From Hippophae tibetana (taxonomy: Eukaryota; Streptophyta; Magnoliopsida; Rosales; Elaeagnaceae), in NCBI GenBank assembly GCA_037013495.1, contig CM072801.1:7612501-7676500 (forward strand): 64,000 bases of DNA, read 5' to 3'. How positions within the stretch are numbered: the stretch's first letter is position 1; every line of letters starts with the position of its first letter. The notes beneath the pieces are model-generated. The model had not been told where the DNA came from and ran no database searches. It saw only the letters and a list, made by a program, of their open reading frames with translations. This document shows, piece after piece, positions 52,501-64,000 of this stretch. A program made the position numbers and the translations under genes.

Positions 52501-53639
52501 ATTGATATTGAAATTTATTTATGAATTATTATTATGTATAAAATACAACATACACAATCCAAATTAACAAATCACACCGCACAATGTGGTGTTGACTCAA
52601 CATGCGTTGACCATAGTAAGTTCATTGTGCATTGATTCGTCGAATGATTCTCCCATACCATATGTTGCAATCCCATTTGCTAGCATTTTTTATTTTCTTT
52701 TTTCATCTCAATCTTTGATTTGAAACTATCTAATAGTCTAAGTTACATGTGAGCTTGATTTAACTTCTTAATTGACCAAAAAAAAAAACTAAGAGATGAA
52801 TTTATCATATTTTTTTATTAGTTTATGGTGCTAAGAATAGAGAAAAATATAGAAAAAGTTGAAAAAAGATACAATTTTGATAGAGATTTAAGAGTCGTTT
52901 TTGGTACAATTCAAAAGATTGATTATATTTATTATTCGTCTATTTTCTTTACTAATTTTTATATATTTTTTATAAAAAACAGGAACTTTATGAACAAAAT
53001 TATATCTAATTAATTTATTAATTTAGAGATCTTATGCACCCAATATTCTACATGTGATGATCTAATATTTTATTTTAGTTATGATTTCAATTTAATTATA
53101 TTATTTAATCTAATTTTTATGTTATTAATTGTGTGACTAATAATTGATCTATAAAGAGAGTTAAATAGATTTGAAAGAATTATTTAGTTGTTTGTCTTGA
53201 TTAAATAACATGCATAGTTTACAAATATTGATATATAATTTTATGTATGTAATCCATAATTGATGAACTTAATGAGTAACATGTAATTTAATTAACATGA
53301 AAATGTGATTAAGTTAATTATTATATGTTATAGTTTCTTGATAGAAGAATACATTTTAGGTTAAATTCAATTGATAATATATTGATTTGTAATTATATTG
53401 AAAAAATTTAGTGATTCACATATTTAAAAAATTAAATGATTAAGTATTCTTAGATATTTTTTCATATATATTTTTAGTTGTTAATTTTGAGTTAATTAAT
53501 TACTCTTATTTATTTTTAGTTCTTTTAATTTTATTTTCTCAAAACACAAAAAAGTGATCTTTACTTTTTGGTTTTAAAATTAGTTTCTAATAACATAATC
53601 TTTGTTTGAGCAATCTTTTTTTATCATCATATTACTTAT

Positions 53640-55047
53640 TTACAATACGTAGACTTGTATACCCATTACATACAATTTGTGTCGATTAATGTAATAGAAA
53701 ATTGGCAAGATTCTCATAAGTAAAACCCTCTCCAATATTTGGCAAGTCATTGGAGATTATTTGGAACTCCACTGAGTTAAGCTCCAAGCCCTTTGACATA
53801 ACCATTTGAAACGTAAACAATAGTTCTTTCAAATATAACCTCTGATACATAGTCCTTTGCATGTATATCTTGTCCAACTTCTTTCATAATGCCTTTGTGA
53901 TCTTTGCACTTTGAACCTCACGAATCACATTATGGTGCAAATGCAAGAGAAATAAGGTGTAAGTCGTCAACAACAACTTCTTTTGAATTTTCATAAAATC
54001 ATCTGGATGCTCCAGAGTTTTATCTAGAACTTGAGCTACCTTTTGTTGAACCAACAAACTCTTCATTTTACTCTTCTAAATATGGAAATCCTTGATGCCA
54101 TCCAACTTCTCTATTTCCAAATATGTAGTTGTTTCTAAATACAATTACAACCACAATGTTAACCATCGAAAAACTCACACACACAACAACCAAGGAATAC
54201 ATCTAAACCGAGCAAGGCTCTGCTACCACTTGTTATGAGATATGAACCTCTAAGATATTGCTAATGTTTATTAATCCAAGCAAGAATAGAAATTTTCAAA
54301 ACAAACACCACCTCAATAAAGAATATCCAACAACAAACCCTAGAAATGGGATGTCAAAAGTAATGAAAATTAATGCAAGGAAAAGATAAAGAAAGAACAC
54401 ACCAAGAATATAATGGTTAAACCCAACCAATGTGGTAAGTTTATTCCACTTCTTAACCCTTCCAATGGAGATGAGTTCCACTAGTTTCAATATGAAGATT
54501 ACAAATACAATTGAGAAAAACACTCACTCAAGAAAAATAGCACTCAAAGAGACCTCACATAATTTTGCATCCTAACAATGATAGAAATCCTAACACTTTC
54601 TTTTATAGCTTTTTCTCTTCCCCTCTTATGGTCTCTCTATTTTGCTCTCACTATCGAGCACAAATGATCACACTCAATGGCTTCTAGGGTACACATTAGT
54701 GCTTATGCACCCCTACAATGGACAATTATAATAATGCCTATCGAAACCCTAGCTTCTTCCCCAAAACTATGACCTTTTTCATGATTTATTCTATTTTTTC
54801 TTTACTCGTTCGATCGTTCAAACCTTGATTCAATCAATCGAGCCTTTAAAACTAAAAATCAAAATTTAAGCAAAAATTCTTTTATCAATGCACACTTGAT
54901 CCTCGATCAATCAACCAATATTCTTAATGATCCATAGGTACCATAAACCATTCTATATTCTTCATACAATGTTCCTATTCTAACCTTTGGTGCTTGATCA
55001 CGGTTGGTTCTCAAGTATTGCCCATGAATTTGAATCATAATATCACA
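53640..55047 (-). mobile_element. Ty1/copia fossil: 5' LTR, primer site and part of gag
   Basis: In minus-strand order: an LTR at 55047-54231 (about 817 bp; TGTGATATTATG at one end, CTCATAACA at the other), a primer-binding site TGGTAGCAGAGCC (54228-54216), then a gag-like region from about 54125 to 53686. No second LTR was found nearby, so the element is truncated, and it is broken at several places. Age cannot be estimated without a partner LTR, but the decay suggests it is older than the element at 12.4 kb. Confidence 0.75.
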
Positions 55048-55539
55048 CTGTTTAATTAATTTTCAATATTATTAAAAGTGTACTCTTCATCGATGTTCCA
55101 TATTGTAGTTCCGTGTTATTAGCACAAGACTGCAAATTATCTCACAGATCATCTATTTGAACTCTAGGACGGCTACTGTTTTACTGTACAGACAGTTCCA
55201 AGCCGATTAGGGGGAAAAAAACAGATCTTTTTTTTTCTTTTTCTTGAAGCACTGAGTAATAATTCTGTCAGTCAAAGAGCTATGGCTTGAGCAAGAGGGC
55301 ACAAATGCAAAGGAATTTTCAGATCAACCGCAAATATGAAGTACCCCTCTAATACATGTCCTTTCATATATTGACAATAGACTAAAGCTGCACATCATAC
55401 ATGTCCTCGGACTGTCAATCATGTCTTTCTCTCAAAATTAAATATTGATTCCTATCTGATTAAACTTGTGACTTAAAATTAATAAAAATAGTATTAACTT
55501 GAAACTAAATATCTTTTGAAGAATTATTGAAAGTATTAA

Positions 55540-55880
55540 AAGGGTAGTATGTAGGTTGATTTTGTTCCTTCTTCAGATCAGACAGCAGATTTTCCGAGTC
55601 CAAACTGTTGGTTCTTCGCAGACCGTCAGTTTGAAAAGGGTATTAGGTGTAGTGTGTAACGTGCTGTTCAGAGTTTGTTATGTGACTGTTATTGTATTAC
55701 CAGTGGTGTGCAGACACGTGTTACCTCAGTGTAAAGTGTAGAGTTTGTTATAGACTTTTGCACTATATGTAGAAGGTGTGACCTACTAGTCATTGTATTT
55801 TTGTAGTTTTACCACTTCTGTTATTCAACAATTATAATTATTCAAAAACTCACTTTCATTTTCTTTGATTCTTGAAGTCG
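55540..55880. repeat. Possible solo LTR fragment
   Basis: A GC-richer, G/T-rich stretch (gtgtaacgtgctgttcagag, tgtgactgttattgtattac, cagtggtgtgcagacacgtg) is followed by gttattcaacaattataatt, a phrase seen near the ends of copia LTRs. No termini or partner were identified, so this is tentative fossil material. Confidence 0.25.
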
Positions 55881-56054
55881 TGAAAAAGTTTCGGTTAAAA
55901 ACATGTCTCTGCATTCCTGCAGGGTGAAGTCAAACATGTCTCTTGAAAAAGAAAATGAAAGTTTTATCCAACAGACGAAAAAAGTGAACCTCAAAAAAAT
56001 TTCTACAAATCCACTATTTGCTTAAGATCATAATACTATAACCTGCTTGTAAAA

Positions 56055-56145
56055 TTAGTGCTTAGCTCTGTTCTTTTCATCTTCCAGTAAAGCTAGTGCT
56101 TAGCTCTGTTCTTTCATCTTCCAGTAAAGCTAGTGCTAAGCTCTA
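56055..56145. repeat. Tandem repeat, about 39-40 bp unit
   Basis: Unit tagtgcttagctctgttctt-tcatcttccagtaaagc occurs twice from 56055 and 56094, with a partial third copy from 56133. Confidence 0.9.
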
Positions 56146-56364
56146 GTCAGTGGCAGGAGTGTAAAATCCATCTGCAGTATCAAATCTATGTCTCATTGGC
56201 GTAATTACTAGTCTATGAATGATTTTATTAAGTCCTATTGATGCTCTTCAGGAATAATATGGTTTCTAACATTTTGAATCTTTAGCTGCATGACATTTTA
56301 GAACATAATCAGTCATCGCGGGTACAAGAATTTACACCCATTTATAGTCACAATAAGGTAGATA

Positions 56365-56412
56365 TCTCAGAGCATTATCAGGACAATAGCAGCGGTAGCA
56401 ATAGTAGTCATA
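56365..56412 (-). pseudogene. Decayed copy of the last L18ae-like exon
   Basis: The plus-strand text atcaggacaatagcagcggt/agcaatagtagtcat closely matches cccaggataatagcaacggt/agcgataatagcctg at the real terminal exon about 120 bp away. The neighbouring phrase agagcattatcagga also occurs beside both. On the minus strand this copy lacks an AG acceptor at the matching position and has no DW-stop ending. Confidence 0.5.
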
Positions 56413-56467
56413 ACAATGTAGACATCTGGATATTCCTTTTGCAAAATATACAACTCTTCACCTGAGA

Positions 56468-59400
56468 TTACCAGTCATGAACTCCCTTTGTTACGCCCAG
56501 GATAATAGCAACGGTAGCGATAATAGCCTGCACATAGAGCATTATCAGGAATTTTAAGCCCCCAATACAAATAAATAAAATATAACTGCTTAATTAATCA
56601 TATCTATAGAATAGCTTGGGGGTTTAATGTTTTATCACCATTTTATTTATGCAAGTTAATACTCAAAAAGATTGAACGAATTATAGAATCCAATTTGACT
56701 GTCTTCCATTCTATGTCCCACCAATCTCATGGTGCCGTGTCAACATTTTTTAGACAGTAATAACCACCATCTTATCATATAAGAACACTTACGCTATTAT
56801 CTCTCCTTAAATAACTGATATAGCACAACATCATTAGTAGTACATACAATGGAACACCTAGAAATATGAGTGAAATCTTGCAACATAAGACCAGATGGAG
56901 ATTTCAAAGGAACAAAAAGAAAATCTATAAAATTCTGTAAATTTCTGTAAATTTCATCAATTTGAAAACGAATGCAATTGTACAAAACATGATGACAGAA
57001 ACGTTCAGTCCATAATTACAACTTATGTTGAGAAATTTGACTAATACAGATCACATGCCTATAGGCTATGGCTTCAGTTTGAAGGGGATTCTTAGCCCAG
57101 AATCTTACAAATGGTAGAAGGAGAAACTACAAATCATCTTCCAAATACAATAAGCATGCACAGAGTATTGACTGTAAATACCAATTCATCGGAGTTAACT
57201 ATGAAGAAACTGATTTGTTTGTTTAGCAAGTTGGGCATTAAAAGGAGGGAATACAATTTCATGGTTAACTTATAGACATTAGTTTTTTTTTTTGTGTTGA
57301 CAGTTGGTGACTTGGAATAATAATATATAAGGAAAATAATGTTAAAGAGGATGCTGCATATAGAGGACAGATGGAGAAAGGAGAGGACACTAGTTGCAGT
57401 TATCCTATGAAGTTCAGAGAGTAAAAGGACTGCCAGAATAATGGCTTTCCTCTATGATGTAAATTTCTGGCTGGTATAGTAACCATATGAATAGAAGATT
57501 ATCAATGCACATGTATGTGTTACAAAACAGTCGGTGACCACATAAGAAAACAGAGAATTGCTTCACTTATCTACTGGTTGAAGGATAGAATAATCAGAGA
57601 CAAAGAAAGAAAGTCAATTAAAAATTTCAGACGTGGTAAGAAATGCATAGAAAACTCACTTTCCATACTCTATTTGTACATTCTTTTCCTTCCTTTCTCG
57701 GTTGGCAATTATAAGTAGCACAGTGTAGGATTTTGAACTTTTGGGTAGAACTTGGCAAAATTTAGTTCAACTTTTTAAAGTACCATATCAACATAAACTG
57801 CTTGTTTAAAATGAAAAGCAAAAGAGAAAAAAACCAAAAGGAAAAAAACAAAACTTAAAAACAAAAACAAAAAAATCAATCGGAACCAGGATCAGACTGT
57901 AACCATTCAGGATATAGACATTATGAAAATTGATGTGTTGCTGTACAATTACGGGAGCTTTAATCAATAAGGTGCTAATAAATTTAGTAATCAACTAACA
58001 ATAAAAATAAAATAAATGGAAGGGAAGATTTGAGGATAACACATCAAGTTGGTCCATCTATGGGTGAAAAACGGGATTAGGCTCCAAATAGTACTGTAAT
58101 TATGTAATAAGGGCACTTTAGCCCTATTTCTTTTAGAGTAGGTCCTGTAATTTGTAAAAAAAGTCAATCTAGTCTTTTAAAAAATTGTATTTTTTCAAGG
58201 GTAAAATTGGATTTTTATTAAAAATAACATTTTATTTATAACTCTTAAAAAACATTAAAAACCAAAAAAGATACATTTTTCCTCCTTTGTTCACAAATAA
58301 AAATAATTTATCTCTTAATCTCTTTGTTCCTCATTAAAAATAGTTTTTTTTCTCTTATAATTTGTAAATTCAAAGATAAAAATAAAATTTATAATGCTAA
58401 TAAAAATAAATTAAAAATACATAAATATAATAAGATAAGAGAGAAAGAGATGACAAAGAAAATTAGGTGACAGAAAAATTAAAAGAAGAGAAAATGAGAT
58501 AAATTGAGATGAAATAGAGAAAATTAATAGTTTTTTATTTTTTATTTTTTTTCAAGTGAAATCCAATTTTACCCTTCAAAAATTTATATTCTTTAAAAGT
58601 TCAGACTATATTGACTCTATTTAAAAATGATAGAACTAAAACTACTTACTTTAAAAGAAATAGAACTAAAGTGTCCTTATCAAAAGAGTAAGAGGAATAT
58701 TTAGAGCCTAATCACGTGAAAAACGGACAACAAGACATCAGTAGAGCTAATCATTTGACCAGATATACTTTGGTAAGCAACATTATGTGGTTTCTCTTGA
58801 TGGTATATACTGCCACATAGTTAACAGAGAAAATCCGAATTCAAAATAAGAAAAGGAAAAAATGAGTTACTCACAGCAACTAAGCAAGCAATGTAGCCTG
58901 GTCTCTCTCGACGGTCTATCCTGCCGCAAAGAAAAATAAGTGCTCCAACATACCAGGGAATGGCACCAAGGAAGAAACCAATGATAAACCTTCAAAAATA
59001 TCAGCACCTTAAGACTATCCACATAACAGAACAGAGACTGAATGTACGAATGAAGTGTGTGGAAAAGATGGTCAAAATGTTATTGTTACACAACAGTTAG
59101 ACAGTCCCAGATAATTATATTTGTAATAGTGAACAAGTTAAAAGAAGAGCAATAATAATTCAAGAAAAAACCCTTGCGACCAATCCAACCAAAATAAGTA
59201 AATAAAATTCTGTCCCTGGTAGGCTGGTAGGCTGGTAGATTAAAGTAACTTTTTATCCACCATTTGGGCGTAAAGTATAGACCGCCTTACAATAAACTAT
59301 TAATAATGTGCATCTTTTATTAGAAAAGAGCTTGTTGCTTGGACCTAGGGAGAGATAAGTTGCTAACACAGGAGTGTCTAACACATATTAAAGGTTACTA

Positions 59401-60435
59401 TATTTATTACTTGATCAGATTGTTAATGTATATTATGTTATGAGTTTTATGTTATTCATATTGTTTACAGTAATGTCTTCCATGAACAGATTAAATCCGT
59501 TCTCATATTCTCTCAAACTTGAATTTAAGTGGGTTGTTAATGTATATTATATTATGTGTTTTAGGCTTAACTAGTTTAATTGTATAACACACTGTATTCG
59601 TACCTCGCACATATAACTCCTATATAAAATTAATTATGTCTATTTCTTGATTATGAAATAAAATAGAATCATTCATTATTTTTAACATAAATAATATCCT
59701 ATTTTCCTGATAAAAATTATTATTTGAGCTCAGGAATTGCAGCGTCGACCCATCAAAAAACGACTAATAGATATTTGATCCAAAACTTGCAAGACAAAAT
59801 AGTATCCTATAATTTTCTGACAATGTGACATGGAGAGGAAGAGAAGAAAAGAAAAGAAAAACTTACATGCACCAGCCAAAACCAATTCCGCAGCAAGGAA
59901 GACGACGCTCACTTATCGGTCTCCCTTCAGCAACTGTATAACCTGGAAAAATAAGATCAAAAGACAGATCAGAAATTCAGATCCTCTGTCTAAGCAAGCA
60001 GTAGTAAGTAATTCCCAGTCATGGTCATTGCAAATCTGATTTTTTACTAATCAAATACGAAATTCAACTACAACCTAATATTGATCAATAGAGCAATTCA
60101 TTGATTCAATTTCGATTAAGCAAAATAAACCAATTTTGAATTTTTACAATACTTACGATGAAAATAGATAAATTGAACAGAGAGTGAACTGAGAATTGGA
60201 TAGTACCAGGAACGCTTTGGTAACCGTGAGCATAGTAGTGAGGCTGGTGATGAGGCGGACGAGGAGGAAGGGCGGCCGGATCGGATGATCCCGGAGGCGG
60301 GACAGGTTGAGGGAAGCCAATAGCCGGTTGCTGAGGTGGCGGAGGATGACTGGCTACACCTTGAAAAGTTCCGTACTGAGGTTGCTGGTGATCATGATCG
60401 ATAACTACCCCTCTCTTCTTTTCTTCTTCGCTCAT
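56468..60435 (-). CDS. Ribosomal protein L18ae-like small membrane protein
   Basis: Plant-specific proteins named for similarity to 60S L18a, but carrying a Pro-rich cytosolic head and two membrane segments; function not settled. Four exons: 60435-60207, 59942-59867, 58989-58875, 56527-56468; phases fit, 159 aa. Residues 1-76 are Pro/Gln/His-rich. Then come YTVAEGRPISERRLPCCGIG and FGWC, a first membrane segment (FIIGFFLGAIPWYVGALIFL), CGRIDRRERPGYIACLVA, a second hydrophobic segment (AIIATVAIILGV) and the ending TKGVHDW. These are hallmarks of the family, not of the true ribosomal subunit. The last intron (58874-56528, 2.3 kb) holds a long-TIR MITE. It resembles At1g17080 as I remember it. 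Confidence 0.88.
58064..58726. mobile_element. Long-TIR MITE (Mutator-like) with 11-bp target duplication
   Basis: The element runs 58075-58715 (about 641 bp). The direct repeat GTGAAAAACGG flanks it at 58064-58074 and 58716-58726. Termini GATTAGGCTCCAAATA and TATTTAGAGCCTAATC are inverted repeats, and pairing extends about 150 bp inward: gggcactttagccctatttc on the left against the complement of gaaatagaactaaagtgtcc on the right, and caagggtaaaattggatttt against gaaatccaattttacccttc. Long TIRs and a 9-11 bp duplication point to a Mutator-like non-autonomous element. It is non-coding and sits in the last intron of the L18ae-like gene. Confidence 0.82.
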
Positions 60436-63400
60436 AGTGGCCTAAGTCAATGCTAACTTTCTTCAGCCTATAGATGGATGGAGAGAAAAACGGTGTGATT
60501 ATGAATGTGATAAGTGTTAGGCTGCTAGCTTAGTATGCAAGTATAATTAAGATCGCGCATGCTTAGCTGTTGCTACTGTTTTTTATTAGTAGTTTTACAT
60601 GTTAATATTTTTTTATCTATTTTTTATTTATTATAAATTAAGTTAAATAGAAATTTAATTTTTTTAAATAATAATAGATATTTTGATTTTTTTCCTATTT
60701 TTATACTATATCGATCGGACTAGCTTACCTTACCCGATATTGTACTAATCGCCTCTTTACACGTGTTATTTATTAATCATTGATTTAACTATAGTAATGA
60801 TCTATTATTCTCTGAGTTGATACTTTAAACTAATGTTATTTAAAAAATATATAATAGAAAAATTTGTATCATCTTATATTTTATTTATATAGAGTAACAT
60901 ATTACTAATATTTTAAAAATAATAAATATTTTTTTATTATATATTATAAATATATAGAAGTGTTTAAATTTTAAGAAAAATAATTTGTAGTTTGTAAAAA
61001 AAGTGTTGAAAAAAAGTTGAAAAAAATCAGCTACTAGTTAAAAAAAATTAATAAGAGGGTGAGTTTCTCTTAGATCAAGTGAGTAATTCATTTAAATTTA
61101 CAAGTTAAATGAAATGAATAATTCTTTTAATTAATACTTTTAAATCCAATTATATATAAAATTATTGGTGTGTCATATTACGTAAACTATAGACTTTTCC
61201 TTTTAACCATTGAGGAGGAAATTTTTTGGATGAATATGAATCACATCCATACATATGCATGTAATAAATTTTTAAAAATATATTAAGGATATTTACATTA
61301 AAATGAATTCTAAATTTATTTATATGAAATAATGAATAATTTTTTTTCTATCTTATCCATAAATATAACTCGTATAAAAATTATTTATTGAATAGAGGGT
61401 AAATTAACCAATTATTCAAGAACGTCAGCCTATTAGTCCTTAAATTTGGCTAAATTTGTTTCTTAATTTTTAGGTTAGAGAATCTTTAATATCAAATTAT
61501 AGTGATTATTATGAAATATCACTAAATTTTAAATTGTTATAAAAATTAGCACCAAATTTTAATTATTATTAATAAGCATTATCGTAGTAAGTTTATAAAA
61601 AAAAATTAACATAACCAGTTTAACAATAATGATAGTTATGTAACCTTTTCTTTTATTACTTTTTGATAAATTTTAGTATGAATGATATTTACTTGACATA
61701 TGAAGGCTGTAGTAGTTTTATAACGGTTTAAAATTTAGTCATACCTTTTTAGTAAACATCACAATTTGATGGTAAACAAAAAAAAATTATCCTATAATTT
61801 TTAAGAAAGAATTAAATAAATTTAAATTATAATTTATATTTTAAAGTATATATAATGAGACATGTAAAATACTTATGATCTATTTCAACCAATCAAATGA
61901 TTTTTATGCAATAAAATATTTTCGTGATAAAATATGAGTCATTAACAAAAAAAATTAAAAAAAAATTAATATAAAATATTTTAAGAAAATAATAATAAAA
62001 ATAACATTCTAACATAAAATTATTTAAATATATATTTTATTTATAAAAAAATAAAAAAATATTGAAATAAAATAGTTATAGTAATCAAATAAAAAAATTA
62101 TGGTTTTTTTATATTATTTTTTATTTTATCATTATTAAAACATCTAATTTTAATCCATTGGAACGAAAGAATAATATTTTAATAATATTATTGATTTTTA
62201 ATTAATTTTTTATCATAGAGATTATAAAATATATTTTTAAATATGAGTAACTAAATGTAAATTAATATTAGTAATACTTAATCTAAGAAACTGAAATTTT
62301 TTCATATATGTTTTTCTTTTTCTACAAAATATAACCCTAAGACAATTAAATAAAAGTAATATAATCTTTATATCAATTGTTTTATCTTTAAAATAACACT
62401 TCATTCATTATCCACACATTTATATGAGTGGATCTTAAACCACTCCTTTACAATAAATATATATTATTGTATTAAAAATTAAAATCATAAATTTATTTAA
62501 TTGATTTTTATTAGCAACCAATAATTTCCGGTAAGTGTGGCTCAAAAGCTACTCAAAACGACTTAAAAAAACTTAGGTGTTCTATATAAATTTACCGTGG
62601 CATTTTATCACATAGACTTTATCTATTATGATTTGTTGGTATGTTTTTATTATTGATTATGTATTTTATTTATTTATATCTAATTGTAGATATATTATTT
62701 TATTTATTAAAAATAATAATACTTTAAAATTCAAGTTTTTAGAGTAAGTGGAGGAACATCTCAGTGGCTGTATCTAGCTACAACTCCCAAATTTAAAATA
62801 AGTACATATTAATTTAAATTTTTATTTGTTATTATAATTTAACATATATATTTTTCACATGATTAATTAATTCATATTATTAATGACACATATTTAATTT
62901 AGTATTTTATATTTTTTAATTTAATATATAATTTAATAATAACACTTCATTTCATGTATATAATCTACTCATTAATTTAAGTAAAATATATATTTTTTTC
63001 TTTTTAAAATATGTTATAATCTATAATCATGATTTTAAAATTTCAATTGATATTTTATTTATCTTTATAAATACTTTTATTTTCTAATTGAACTTTGAAT
63101 AAATACTTATTTTTTTCCTTTAATGTTTTTTTTAATAAAATAATATTACGATATCATATCCTTGCAGCTGAATTAATAATAAAAATGGGGGTATTTGAAT
63201 TTGTTGTTAATCACGTTATTAATATTATTGAAAGAGTTTCCACCATTTGAACATATTGAATTTTAATTATTTTTTATATTTTATTTCAAAATATTAATAA
63301 AGACGAGTTAAAGATATTTAAGTAGGTCAAAATAATTAAAATCTTCATATTTAATTAGTTGTAAATAACACGTAATAATCCATAACAATTAAATAATAAG

Positions 63401-64000
63401 GTAAATATAGTTGAAAACTTTTTAAATAACTAAAAAAATTATCTCATTATATATTATTTTATGTGTATGGTTTTATAACAAAAGAATGTAATTTCAGCTC
63501 CACTTGAATAAAATTTCTTGCTTCACTATAAATAAAATTGGTTGAAAATATTGATATATTTAAGTAATAATTTAAATAAATAAAAAAATCATTAAAAATA
63601 GAAGAAAATTACCAATCCTAATAACAAAATGATTTAAAAAAATGATTTAAAAAAATATTTGTGATATGTTTATTGTTATTATTTATGTAATTAAATTTAA
63701 TGAGATTTTTTAGTTTTAGAAATAAATAAAGGAAAAAAAAGAATACCTTCTCCAACCAAATGTCAAAGTCTTACCCCATATCTAACTTATATTTAACTAC
63801 CAAATACCATAGTCTTACACCAGTTGGCTAACTTATATTTGACTGTATGGTAACCGACACACTTGAGATTTATATCTTATTACCCATATATTTTCATTTT
63901 TTTACCCATTATTATTATACGAGTTTTTACGCCATTAACATTTTGAAAATAGTCTTTAATGATAATGAATCAAATATATTTGTTTAATTACATGTAATAA
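60436..64000. other. AT-rich spacer to the window end
   Basis: The first about 150 bp should hold the L18ae-like promoter and leader; no clear TATA box was seen. Beyond that the sequence is AT-rich with no recognisable gene. Near 63765-63845 a short phrase (tcttac-ccatatctaacttat / tcttac-ccagttggctaacttat) is repeated about 50 bp apart. Confidence 0.6.

Larger units (their letters stand above)
45049..56300. other. 11-kb AT-rich spacer with repeats and copia fossils
   Basis: No host gene was recognised. It holds a TA run (45621-45648), a dispersed repeat (46.4-47.0, 47.5-47.85, 52.3-52.56 kb), a moderately GC-rich stretch of unknown nature at 49.1-50.3 kb, a 30-bp tandem repeat (52431-52500), a copia LTR with adjoining gag remnant (53.69-55.05 kb, minus) and a possible further LTR-like stretch at 55.5-55.9 kb. 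Small open frames are scattered and do not look coding. Confidence 0.6.

Noticed and set aside
59830-60039. Plus-strand frame of 69 codons opposite L18ae-like exon 2
   Set aside because: It is the antisense shadow of a well-supported exon.
1-64000. CRISPR array, operon, phage or bacterial gene cluster
   Set aside because: The direct repeats seen are irregular plant-type duplications without spacers, and all recognised genes are intron-containing plant genes.
1-64000. tRNA, rRNA or snoRNA genes
   Set aside because: No cloverleaf with A and B boxes or rRNA-like stretch was noticed; a covariance search would be needed to exclude small RNAs.

Overview
This is a stretch of nuclear chromosome from a flowering plant, most likely a eudicot. 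The genes are interrupted by AT-rich GT-AG introns, the spacers are very AT-rich, and MITE-like repeats, Ty1/copia fossils and a LINE remnant lie between and inside genes. Species cannot be fixed from the sequence. Splice junctions were placed by eye; in nearly every case codon phase and family similarity agree.

Layout: (1) 1-4832 (+), 3' part of a plant SH2-domain (STAT-like) gene whose start lies outside the window. (2) 9204-11752 (+), a short receptor-like kinase with almost no ectodomain. (3) 12199-17137 (-), a plastid chalcone-isomerase-fold fatty-acid-binding protein; its fourth intron holds an LTR element (12366-14703) and its exon-3 acceptor lies in an 88-bp tandem duplication. (4) 21932-22623 (+), a secreted X8/CBM43 protein. 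(5) 31691-35085 (+), plastid-type solanesyl diphosphate synthase. (6) 40613-44962 (-), a full-length CYP72A-type P450, with a broken exon-1 copy at 40216-40401. (7) 56468-60435 (-), a ribosomal-protein-L18ae-like small membrane protein with a long-TIR MITE in its last intron. The remaining sequence (about 4.8-9.2, 17.1-21.9, 22.6-31.7, 35.1-40.2, 45-56.4 and 60.4-64 kb) is AT-rich spacer with repeats, MITEs and fossils.

The genes do not form a pathway or operon. Their order is the main biological signal: SH2, RLK, X8, solanesyl synthase, CYP72 and L18ae-like recall, from memory, two duplicated Arabidopsis chromosome 1 segments (near At1g17040-At1g17080 and At1g78510-At1g78540), each retaining a different subset. 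The FAP-like gene is the one not expected there.

I found no sign of an undescribed multi-gene system. The points most worth a second look are the composite synteny, the duplicated splice acceptor in the FAP-like gene, the gag-bearing non-autonomous LTR element in the same gene, the unexplained phase break in the SH2 gene, and a promoter-like orphan island near 37.7-38.0 kb.
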